This document shows, one piece after another, positions 54,828 to 64,000 of a stretch of DNA of 64,000 nt. This DNA is from Adineta ricciae (lineage: Eukaryota; Rotifera; Eurotatoria; Adinetida; Adinetidae). Position 1 is the first letter of the stretch; every line of letters begins with the position of its first letter. The notes beneath the pieces were generated by a model that saw nothing but the letters and a program-made list of their open reading frames with translations, had not been told where the DNA came from and searched no databases. The translations under genes and the position numbers were made by a program. The stretch covers positions 310,001 through 374,000 of the forward strand of contig CAJNOJ010000049.1 in assembly GCA_905250025.1 (NCBI GenBank), in the 5' to 3' direction.

Positions 54828-56288
54828 ATGCCGTTTACTTGGGATTTGAAAAACAATTTCATTCTTATACATTCGGTTATTCATCATCAACAACAGTCAG
54901 GGGTGAAAATAATTGATTGGGCATGCGTTGTGAATGACATTCAATTGGAAATTTTATCAACACCAGTTCAATTGGAATGTCAATATGATTATTTGAGTAA
55001 AACGTTCGACTCCAAACAAGATTCGTAGGGTTTCATTCGCAGAGTCGTTACAAAAATTTTAGATTCTCTCTTTTTCTTTTAAATCTAGAATGGCTCTTTA
55101 TCTAAGAATGAAGACTGTGTATTTACAATCATTATGTAAAAAAATGGAAGAAAGTGTTCAAAACACATTGCAAACTGCGTATGAGCTGATCAGACATGCA
55201 CGTTCGAAACGAATTTCCGCTCAAGATATCGAACAATTAATTAAGGAATGGAAGTCTAAGTAAAAAGTCAAAACCATTAAGTTTAAAACGAACAACTTGT
55301 TCTTGTAGTTTTTCATCGGATGAAGAACAACCGAATAAGCAGCATCTTTTAAAAATATTAAACCGTATTGTTCATTACATTAAGACAGTACCTAACGATG
55401 CTCCACACTTCAAACAAATACAATACTCTAACATAAATCAATCAACGCGTGTTGACAAACTAATTCGAGATGAAAATCGAGAATCTTTATCAGATAGTAA
55501 AGACGAACCTGCAGTCATCGAGAAACAAAGTAGTTCTACCGCTACATCAAATAGAGAAGTATGACGATCGTAATTTATTCTACCCCATACTTGAATCTGT
55601 TCATTTTGATTAATTAGAAACCTTTGCTTACACGTCGTCGTACTCAATCGTTGACAATATCTGTTGAAAATAAAGACGATCAAGTGAACGTTGGTGTTGA
55701 ATGGTTTGTACCAAAATATAAACGTCAACAAAGATCTTCATCTATACATACTGAATATCCATTAATTTCTTCAGCAGCAGCAGCAGCATCGTCATCAGTA
55801 GAAAATCAACAACGTGAGTCAAATTGAATACGTAAATGTATTCGTTTCTCACACACTTTCAGTTCTGTTTGATTAGTTTTGACTACAATTGATAATGATG
55901 AATCTTCGAATTCAACGAATCCTTCACATGTTCAATCACCATTATCGTGTTTATCGCATGCAGATGACCAGGTTACTAGAATCATCTCGGAAAACACAAG
56001 ATTTTATTTGGAATTTTTTGCTTTCAAATAGATTACTGAAGAGGAACGTCGACAAACAGATTTGAAACTGATTGATGACCAACAACTGGTAAAAGAATTC
56101 TTTCTCCCTCCTTTCATTGAAAGTTCTCTGAACTATTTTAGGATGATGTATCTTCTACAGATTCAGAATCGATCCAAATTCAATGGTCTTCATCAGCTAA
56201 AAACAAACTACCTCCCTCATCCATGTCTCACCAAGTTGATGATGATCATCAAGAAAACAATTCGTCTAAACGACAACGACTCGCTTGA
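54828..56288 (+). CDS. Seven-exon unknown protein, Ser-rich tail
   Basis: Exons: 54828-55024, 55089-55259, 55309-55558, 55618-55813, 55877-55971, 56032-56088 and 56142-56288; all phases agree, 370 residues. The first 65 residues look like a small beta-rich head (MPFTWDLKNNFILIH), followed by helices (residues about 70-120; ELIRHARSKRISAQDIEQLI) and a long Ser/Asp-rich acidic tail ending in a basic KRQRLA. The order head, helices, acidic tail with basic end is reminiscent of XRCC4/XLF-type repair scaffolds, but sequence support is weak and I do not assign it. 'TTTTAG' just before the ATG suggests a leader exon or trans-splice site. Confidence 0.6.
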
Positions 56289-56588
56289 ACACCATAAAAC
56301 ATTTTTGTACATAGTTATATATTAATGACAATATTTCTTTTCTAAGATAGCTAATTGACATTCAGTATTTATGATAGGAATCATTATTTATAATGTTCAA
56401 TTCTCTTTTTCTAAAAATAATATTTCGTGTATTGAATAGTTTGTTTGACTCAATAAAAATTAGATTGATTTTTTTTTAAAGGTAAAGCGCTCTCTATCCG
56501 ATTGTTTAACGCACACCTTTTCTTTGATTGGCCTTTGTCTGCGATTAACTAATTCATACAAAAAAAACTTCCTTGCAATCAAATAAAC

Positions 56589-57506
56589 ATGCATCGCATT
56601 GTTTGTGCCGTTAATGAATCGCTCTACTATCAAATGCTTTGTAAAGGGCTTCTTCAATCTCTACTCAAATACTGTTCAGCACCATACAAATTGACTGTAC
56701 TTCTTGATGGTAATTATGCTCAACCATTGGACGATCTTCGTGAGAAGATTGAAATTGTATCTGTTAAACCTCTTGATATTGTTTGTGGATGTGTTCCATC
56801 GAGGACGACTTTTGCTCGATTGGAAATTCCTTATCTATTTCCTGACGAAAAACAAATTTTATATTTGGATGTTGATATGTTTATCATGAACGATATTCAA
56901 GAACTTTTCACCACTTCATTTGATACATTAGCAGCTGTCGTGCCTGGTCAAGTATTAACGATTAAAGAACTTGTTCAACGAGAATTCCAATCGAATTTAT
57001 CGAAAATGGATTATAAACTGAATGGTATAACTTATTCTTGTGGTGTAAAAGATCATCGATACTTCAATGCAGGTAGATGATAAACTGTACTCAGAATATA
57101 TTTTGCTCAAGTTTTCTATTCAGGTGTGATGTTAATTGATCCATACAAATGGCGTCAACTCCGTATAAAACAACATGTTGAAGCTCTTGTTCTTGCTCAC
57201 CCATCTGCTATGTACACAAGCGATGAAATGGCATTGAATTTGATTTTTCGTGGACAGTTAACCGATCTTCGGCCTTGTTATAATACATTTATTTCGACTG
57301 AAAAATTTCTAACTGAAACACCACGAATTTGGCATTTTAATACTTGTAAACCAATTCTTCATCTCCCATTGAGTCAATGCCAAACATGGTTGTCTTTATT
57401 TCATCCAAAAGATCAGATATTCTTAACGAAATTAGAAAATATCACAACACTATTCGGCAAGGCAAGCTTATTGACCATGAAAAGCGAAGATTATAATAGA
57501 ATTTGA
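56589..57506 (+). CDS. GT8-family glycosyltransferase
   Basis: Two exons, 56589-57072 and 57124-57506, 288 residues. The start MHRIVCAVNESLYYQML and the DxD motif at Asp94-Val-Asp96 (ILYLDVDMFI) followed by FNAGVMLID and the conserved AMYTSDEMALN region are typical of glycosyltransferase family 8 (glycogenin-, galactinol synthase- and LPS galactosyltransferase-like). DxD binds the metal and the UDP-sugar. No signal anchor is seen, so the enzyme is probably cytosolic. It is not a close match to animal glycogenin, and substrate and origin are open; bacterial-like GT8 genes have been reported in bdelloids, so horizontal origin is possible. Confidence 0.75.
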
Positions 57507-57584
57507 TGCAAATGATCTATTTATGTCAAAGCAATGGATTGTAGACATTTCTATTTCAGATAATTTTATTAATAAATCCAGAAA

Positions 57585-58429
57585 ATGGAGCAAGAGAAAA
57601 TAATTCAATATTTGAAGGCTTTTTTCGAAAAGATTCCTGAACGTATCCGAGGTGCAATCTTAATTGGCTCATTTGGAAGAGAAGAAGGTTCATTGTTATC
57701 AGATATTGATATTGAATTACTTGTCATTGAAGATCAGCTTGACATCGATGAATTTACGAATGAAATTGTCGAACTTTTCAAACATTCCGAGGAATCATTA
57801 ATCGTTAAACATACGATTTGGTTAGCAAACCAGCGAAAGCTTGCTCTTTATCATGGATCTGAACTTCTCCTGACAGAACTTTATCTTTACAGTAAACAAA
57901 TCATTGTTTTCCAACTAAAATATTCATTTTCTCTCGATTTCTAGCTGAACTATCACAATTTGATAAATATTTTCTCGGTTCTCGCATAACTGACTTAAAC
58001 AAATGTATTTTAATTGATCACTGCAATGTAATTCGTCCGCATCTCGAAACTATTCTCAAATTGCCTTACGATGATCCTCAAGGTTTAATCCGTGAATTGG
58101 TTTCCAGCATACAATTCACATTAGAATCAACCTACACAGCTAAACGACGCGATGATCCATACAAATACTATTTTCTGTTCAATATTGTTCTCCATGAACT
58201 TGTTAGACTTGCTTATGTCTTAGATGGCAAGATAGAATACAATTACAATCCCCCTCGATCTGCTGTCAATGCAGATTTGTTACCCTCGATGGATTTAACG
58301 AAAAGCGATATGCATATGAAAAATCTCATTGCGTTTTTTTTTCAACAACTCGATCGAATCGATAAGAACGAAGCGATTTTAACAAGAAAAGCACGTGAAT
58401 TTTGTGAAGATTTAATGAAACGAAAATAG
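57585..58429 (+). CDS. Nucleotidyltransferase-fold protein
   Basis: Two exons, 57585-57891 and 57945-58429, 263 residues. The N-terminus has the polymerase-beta superfamily signature: GSFGREEGSLLSDIDIELLV (Gly28-Ser29 and the metal ligands Asp40/Asp42), the MNT/aminoglycoside-adenylyltransferase type. The C-terminal half (helices; KYYFLFNIVLHELVRL) resembles the all-alpha companion domain of that fold. Such enzymes transfer nucleotides to a small molecule or protein. It is only 78 bp downstream of the GT8 gene on the same strand. Animal genes of this type are rare, so an acquired origin is possible; no substrate can be predicted. Confidence 0.7.
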
Positions 58430-58896
58430 TGGAGAATATTTCGAATAATTAGACATTAGTAATGCTCGATGAAACCACCGGGTACAAACGTAGATCATTA
58501 TGACAAATAAATATGTGTAAAAATGTGAAGAAAACTGTTGAGCATGTCCATATTTTCATTGAATCAAAGTGCTTTAACAATACCCACTCACGAACAAAAG
58601 TGCTTTTTTCTATTTTTCATCAATATGTTGACGTCAGTGACAGACTCGGTTCATTTTTCTTTCTCTCACAGACAATCGCGTTGTTCTCTCGCGACTATTA
58701 TTTTTTATCTAACTATGAAATGATTTAAACGACAGCAAAAAGAAGGAACTCGAAGGGTTATGCATACAGAGAAGAAGAAAAAAGATTCGTCGTCAATTAA
58801 CTTTTCTGTTCTTTTTTCTTTGGAATGAATATAAATTTACTATTCATGATTTTTAGTTTATTATTACTTCATTAGTATTAAGAAAAAGATTGCGTC
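58430..58896. other. Intergenic, two overlapping dubious frames
   Basis: Overlapping 61- and 71-codon plus-strand frames (58513-58728) occupy the same bases in different phases and neither resembles a known protein. The right side is the upstream region of the calcium sensor gene, without a clear TATA box. Confidence 0.4.
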
Positions 58897-59869
58897 ATGG
58901 GAAATAAGGTCGTTGTGAAAGGTGGAACTTCCAAAGATTTAACGGCAGATGGTTTGTAGGACTTTTTTTGGTTTAATTTGTGTATTTATTCGAATTGTGT
59001 ATGTATAGAACTCGTTTTTCTGAAAAAAAGCTCAAAACTTAGTGAAAAAGGTAAGGAGATCAATGCTCGAACAAATCTTTGAATTCAAATCTTTTTTCTT
59101 TTATTTTCATTTGAAAGAAATTAAAGATTTGCATGAAGTAAGTATTGAATTTGAACAACCGAAATTTCCGAATGTTGTTTTAAAGGCATTCTGGAATGAG
59201 TTTCCAGCTGGACGAATGGATAAAAAAGGATTTGTAAAATATTATCAAGAAATTAAAGACGAAGCAGATACAACTGGCATTCTCTGCGAGTATGTTTACT
59301 TATTAGTGCATTTTATTTGAAAATATCGTAGTTAAATTTAGTCATGTCTTTGCTGTATTTGATCAAAATCATGATGATACTATTGATTTTCGTGAATTTT
59401 TATTAGCTGTAGCAGCTGGAACACCCGGAGATCTTGATAGTCATTTAGATTATGTTTTTGAAATGTAAGGATGAGTTGGAGAATCAATAGATTGTTTAGA
59501 AATTTGATATGAATTTAGGTGCGATGTTTCAGGTGACGGACATTTAGATGCAGAGGAATTGGCAAATTTTCTTTCTGCTTCAGTAAGATTTCATTGAATT
59601 TGAATAGAATATGTTCGTTTTCGATTTGCTTTTAAGTTAACTATCGTTGGTAAAACTGATCAAAGAGATGAGTTGGATCCCAAAAGATTAGCTGCTGATG
59701 TTTTTCGAACACTTGGTATTAGTGAAGATAAAAAATTGACAAAAGATCAATTTGTTAATGGGTATTAATTGATTTATTTCAGAATGAAACGAGTGGAATA
59801 TTTCATTTCTTTCTGTTTAGATGCAAAAATTCGTCGAATCTTCGTGTATTATTCGGCGGTGGAAACTGA
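58897..59869 (+). CDS. Neuronal calcium sensor-like EF-hand protein
   Basis: Seven exons: 58897-58951, 59009-59050, 59118-59289, 59342-59464, 59519-59582, 59637-59761 and 59821-59869; 209 residues. MGNK provides an N-myristoylation site. FPAGRMDKKGFVKYY is the degenerate first EF-hand region (NCS proteins have CPSG there). EF2 (DQNHDDTIDFRE) and EF3 (DVSGDGHLDAEE) keep the Ca-binding ligands; the fourth site (LGISEDKKLTKDQF) is degenerate, so probably only two Ca ions bind. The C-terminus NSSNLRVLFGGGN is NCS-like. Myristoyl switch proteins of this family translate Ca signals at membranes. Introns are 49-67 bp. Confidence 0.84.
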
Positions 59870-60982
59870 ATTCTAACTGACAAATTCCAATTTTTTCTTT
59901 CTACTGTGATATAAACTCATTATGGATAAAAGAAAACCGTATAAATATGAGTTTGGATCACGAGTTTAGCAGTCTAATGACGAAATTGAGTGTAGAGGAG
60001 TATTTATTGCATCATGAAATTAAGACACAAAGAAGGCGGAAAGACAATTGTTCAGATGTGTGACCACACGAATACATATACGAAAGAAAATTATTATCAA
60101 AATGACATATTTTCAAATCTTCTATCCGAGAATTTGCTTCAGTACATATCTTGAATGTGTATATTCCTTCAAACTCTGACTTTTTTTATATGTGTAAACA
60201 ATTGTCGATATTAATTATGGACAAAATCAGACTAAATATAGGCAAAAAATGTTAAGCAGTATGGTCTTCTATTTCAATTATCGTACAAAATCGCGCAAAT
60301 ACTCTAAATTACAGCGCTTTCGTCAAGACAAATTTAATACTGTCAGTATTTCTTTTGAGAAACTGATATACTTCTCGGATATTATTTATACAAACAGTAG
60401 GCAAAAAACAGACAGTTTCTTCAGTCGTCATTGAGTTGTTATTTCCTAACAGTTTGATTTCGATACATCGCGTTTTACGCACGGTGAATCAAATTTCTAT
60501 TTATTCTGATTGAAAGAAGCTTCACTTCTCAAACAATTTCTTACGTCAAATGAATGCGAAGGCGTTTGCAAATTGTATTTCATACTTCAAATCAAAGGAC
60601 AACAAAAAAAAAACGAAGAAGAAGCAAAAGCTTTTTTTCTTCTATTTTCGATTGACATGTATTGTCAATATTTTTCACATGTCGATCACTCGTTGTACCA
60701 GCGATATTTGACAATCTTCATTGAAAGTGAATAGCAGAAAAATATCAAATTCGTTTATTCATGTAAGTTAAATATACATTTAAACGTTTTTCTCTTACTC
60801 AAAATTTATAAAAATACTTGGAGTAGAATCATTTTACACTGAAAAAGTAAGAAACATTACATCCTTATAGAGGTCTTTTCTCATTGGTCGGTTTTATTCA
60901 AGCACTATGGTCGTTCTATTTCATATACCATACATAAGCAGCTGATGTGTTGCTAGTAATTTTTTCTTTCATTAAATTAATC
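59870..60982. other. Intergenic, no supported gene
   Basis: Two plus-strand frames (60249-60434 and 60510-60734) have no resemblance and no splice context; the second overlaps a poly(A) run. The right end is the upstream region of the KCMF1 gene. Nothing else is recognised. Confidence 0.4.
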
Positions 60983-62230
60983 ATGTCAGCTCATGAAGGT
61001 GTTAGTTGTGATGCCTGCCATAAAAGTAATTTTTGTTACAAGCGCTTTAAATGTTTAATCTGTTTTGATTATGATCTCTGTTCAACATGTTATGAACAAG
61101 ACAATATATCAAGTCAACACACAACTGAACACCCGATGCAATGTAAGATGATTTGATTATTATAGAAATGCATGTATTGTTTGATTCTAGGTATCATCAC
61201 ACGACAAGATTTTGATTTGTATTATCGTGGTGAAACACACACTCTCGAGTTTCCGCAATCGTTGACATGTCCATTATGTGGTGAAATGGGTTTAGCATTT
61301 CCATATTTACAAGATTCATCCTCCGGAAACAATCATCACAATTCACAAAATTTAGATTTATTTCAACATCTTCAAATGAAACATGCAAATAATCAACAAA
61401 CACACGATGTGATTTGTCCAATTTGTGCTTCGATGATTAATGGTGATTCAAATTTTGTAACTGGAGACATTATTTCTCATATCGCAAATGATCATCAGCA
61501 TTCACAAGTGAATACACCATCATCGGCTGGTGGAGCACCGACAGGTTTTCTTCGACAAGCAGTACCAAGTCGAGATTACGATTTCGTTTTCGGTGCACGT
61601 GGTGGCTTTCGACGTGGTTCATCAAGGATCTTTCGTGGACGTGCAGGAATTGGAAGAGGTGGAAATTCGGTTAATCCACACTTGTTAGCTGATACTTTAT
61701 CAGGATCATCATCATCTACAAATGGAAACGATCCAATCAGCGATTTTCTTTCGCAATTATCCAATGCACGACGACTTACAACTTCGAACAACACTGGAAC
61801 GAGTACAAATCCTTCATTATCATCAGTTTTGAATACAATCAATCTTCAAAGTATCACTCGTCAACAATATGAACGCGAACGCGAACGTTTACGTGCAGCA
61901 ACTCGTTCACAACAATCGACATTAAGTCGAGTCTTGTCTGCTGATACTGATATATTTGATTCACTTTTCGAATCAAATTTGAATGATCAAACATGGACAC
62001 ATATTAATGCTCCATCGCAAACAACACCTGACCAATCATCACAACCTCCACCTCCCTCCTCTTCCACTAGTTCAAATACAGATCCATCGTTGTTACGTCG
62101 TTTGTGTAATGAATCTTCAACTTCTTCTAACCAACCAAATGAAAAATCGTCGAAAGCGAAAAGTGATTTTGTACAAAATTTACTTTTGTCTAGTTTTATT
62201 GATTCAATTAATAATCAGCCTACTGAATAA
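60983..62230 (+). CDS. KCMF1: KCMF1-like E3 ubiquitin ligase
   Basis: Two exons, 60983-61142 and 61191-62230, 399 residues. MSAHEGVSCDACHKSNF, then FKCLICFDYDLCSTCYE and HTTEHPMQC are the ZZ-type zinc finger with near family identity. IITRQDFDLYYRGE, CPLCGEMG and later CPICASMINGD (the Di19-type C2H2 region) follow, then a Ser/Thr-rich tail with an Arg/Gly-rich patch and the conserved DPISDFLSQLSNARR helix. KCMF1 is the partner of UBR4 and reads N-degrons. The last residues (FVQNLLLSSFIDSI) match the conserved KCMF1 end region. The start at 60983 is the ATG of MSAHEGV; in-frame sequence upstream begins TTG. Confidence 0.9.
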
Positions 62231-62405
62231 TCAGTTTTTTTGCTGGATTATTCATTTGATTTTCACCAATAATTCTTCATTGACTATTTTTCTAGATGTA
62301 ACAATCCGTTCTTCGGATTTTCTCATTCGATATTAATTCAAATCAAAATTCTTTTGTTAGTCAATTCTTTACCAATATTTACGAGAATAATTATTACACT
62401 TTGGA

Positions 62406-64000
62406 ATGAATACCATCTGTTATTCCATTCTTATCTTTTTTATTACATTTAATTGTATCTATTCATTAACCGTTCCAAATAAGGAAGAGTTCTATACCAT
62501 TAATGTGACAATGACTGATTATGAAACAGCACGAGTTTGTGGAAAAGTAACATGAAATTCGCAATTATCCTATATAATTTTTTTACAGGATGATCAATAT
62601 GCTTATATTCAATACAAACTACCTGATGAAGAATTAACCATTAGTAAGGGAACTTTGTAGTTCATCTTTGATAGTTGAGAAATTGCATTTTTCCAGTTGG
62701 ATACACACCGTTGGTTGATATGAACACAGCTCACCATATGCTTACATATGCGTGTGAAAAACCTGGCAGAAATAAGCCGTATTGGTAATTCTTTGTTTTA
62801 AAAAAAGAGACATAATTAGATTCATTTATATAGGACCGAAGGTGCAACATGTAAAGGTGAAGAAATTATTATCCATGGATGGGGTCGAAATGCACCTGCG
62901 TTGAAATTACCTGAAGGTTGATTGTAAACTTCATCCGAGTTGTAGAATATGCAATGTGATTTCGTATTTAGATGTTGGTTTCGTTGTTGGACGGAATACT
63001 CCGTATAAATATATTGTTGTGAATATTCATTACATGTCGAAATTGAAGAATGACAATTCAGGCAACCAACTACTTCTGAGTCGAACACCGTATGTGATTA
63101 TGAAAACGAAAGGAGAAGAAAATGAAAATTGGAGATTTCTTTTAGACGGAAATATCGAGCAGGTGTTCTGTTAAGTGGAACAAGCGATATCTATCTAAGA
63201 CCGAAAGCTGAAAGTAAGGAAAAAATATAGAAATAGGGCATTCAGTTAGTTTTCCTCTTGTTAAAATTTTAGCCATCCGAACTCCTTTTTCTTGTCAATA
63301 TGATGGACCACCGATATCGATTTTTGCCATACGTGTTCATGCTCATCAATGGGGTAGGATTTGTTCTTCTTTTATGATAAAAGAAGATATGCGTTGTCAT
63401 CCATAGCGCGAGTTAATTCTCTCTATCGTGTACGTGATAAAGAAATAACTCAAATTGCAAAAGGTGACCCTCAATGGCCTCAATCGTTCTATCCACTCCC
63501 CTCACCTATCACAGTCGAAGTTGGAGATTATCTTGTGGGGCAATGTGTATATGACAATAATGATAATCGTATTATTTATGCTGGGTAAGCTATACTTCAT
63601 GAGAACAATCTGAAGTTATGGAAACTTTTAGATCCACACACAATGATGAAATGTGTAATATTTATGCGATGTATTCATATCAACCATCACGAAAATCATC
63701 ACCACCTGGACTTTGCTGGGGTAATTCACATAACGCAATGACGAAGTAAGGAATCAAGTCTACATGCCGCATGATGTTGTTAAATCATTTTTGTAGTCTC
63801 ATACCTTTGGATAGCATCGTTCCTCCATTGAAACCATCTGATGTCGGTGAAACAAAGAATGATCATCACGCTCATGCTGAGCATGCGATGATTCCACTTG
63901 AAGGTAATGGCAGTTTCCTTATGTTTCTTCTGTTTTGTTTTTCGTAATAAAGTCAACAGGAATGAGAAAAGACTCATCCAGTGACGATGACGATCAGACC
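62406..64000 (+). CDS. PAM: Peptidylglycine alpha-amidating monooxygenase (PHM domain), 5' part
   Basis: Eleven exons seen, running off the window: 62406-62546, 62589-62643, 62697-62784, 62834-62916, 62972-63089, 63146-63213, 63273-63353, 63407-63584, 63632-63745, 63797-63903 and 63960-64000+. A signal peptide (residues 1-21, ILIFFITFNCIYS) leads to the PHM domain, whose copper ligands are visible: HHM at 78-79 (TAHHML), His in VVNIHYMS (CuA), HAH in RVHAHQWG and Met in DEMCNIYAMY (CuB). Paired Cys residues are preserved (TYACEK; GATCKGE; FSCQYDG; GLCWGN). PHM hydroxylates the alpha carbon of C-terminal Gly of secreted peptides; PAL then cleaves it. Whether a PAL domain follows cannot be seen. 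A His-rich linker (NDHHAHAEHAM) begins the next region. Confidence 0.88.

Noticed and set aside
54659-54916. 85-codon plus-strand frame upstream of 54828
   Set aside because: Different phase from the multi-exon gene that overlaps it; no resemblance.

Overview
The window is animal nuclear DNA: AT-rich, with compact genes split by very short GT-AG introns (mostly 45-110 bp), and metazoan families throughout (SETD2, Sox, KCMF1, ARL6IP1, TBCB, neuronal calcium sensor, PAM, a let-7 microRNA). Three things point to a bdelloid rotifer (Adineta/Rotaria-like): a huge intronless TPR protein carrying an arginine ADP-ribosyltransferase domain, strong local expansion of lineage-specific paralogues, and an aldo/keto reductase of non-metazoan flavour. 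The species call is inference. Exon coordinates were worked out by hand from splice signals and reading phase and may be off by a base or two.

Region 1 (1-19 kb) is a tandem array. It holds five minus-strand LITAF-domain genes, interleaved with plus-strand genes for small coiled-coil tail-anchored proteins (two intact, one dead), a GGATCCG-rich dispersed repeat, a degenerate tRNA-like sequence and fragments of older duplications. At 9.28-18.03 kb the array is interrupted by an 8.7 kb block. Both ends of the block are copies, in the same orientation, of a Helentron/HINE-like non-autonomous element. Inside it is the 1499-residue ART-TPR gene. The uninterrupted paralogous site is still visible near 6.65 kb, so the block reads as an insertion.

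Region 2 (20-29 kb) has plus-strand genes: a four-helix membrane protein, a rhodopsin-like GPCR, an LRAT-domain enzyme, a sixth LITAF gene, ARL6IP1, and a tandem pair from a family I do not recognise. Region 3 (29.7-32.6 kb) is suspicious: the 3' part of one polyglutamine gene occurs twice in inverted orientation, the second copy starts at a single undetermined base (32190), and an orphan first exon points into that junction. This may be an assembly join or a genuine palindrome.

Region 4 (32.6-45.3 kb) carries TBCB, a small TATA-driven gene, an aldo/keto reductase with its dead copy, a SoxE-like gene, a hemerythrin-domain gene, a second divergent HMG-box gene, a small hypothetical gene and a FAF1-like UBA-UAS protein lacking a UBX domain. 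Region 5 (45.7-54.3 kb) is a complete SETD2 domain set with its 5' end unresolved, then 1.7 kb without genes, a let-7 hairpin, a small PPxY membrane protein and an RBFOX-like RNA-binding protein. Region 6 (54.8-64 kb) holds a seven-exon unknown gene, a GT8 glycosyltransferase, a nucleotidyltransferase-fold gene, a neuronal calcium sensor, KCMF1, and the start of a peptide-amidating monooxygenase that runs off the right edge.

There is no operon logic here; genes are independently oriented. The functional groupings are chromatin and transcription (SETD2, two HMG-box genes), tubulin and ER shape (TBCB, ARL6IP1), ubiquitin (KCMF1, FAF1-like) and signalling (GPCR, calcium sensor, PAM).
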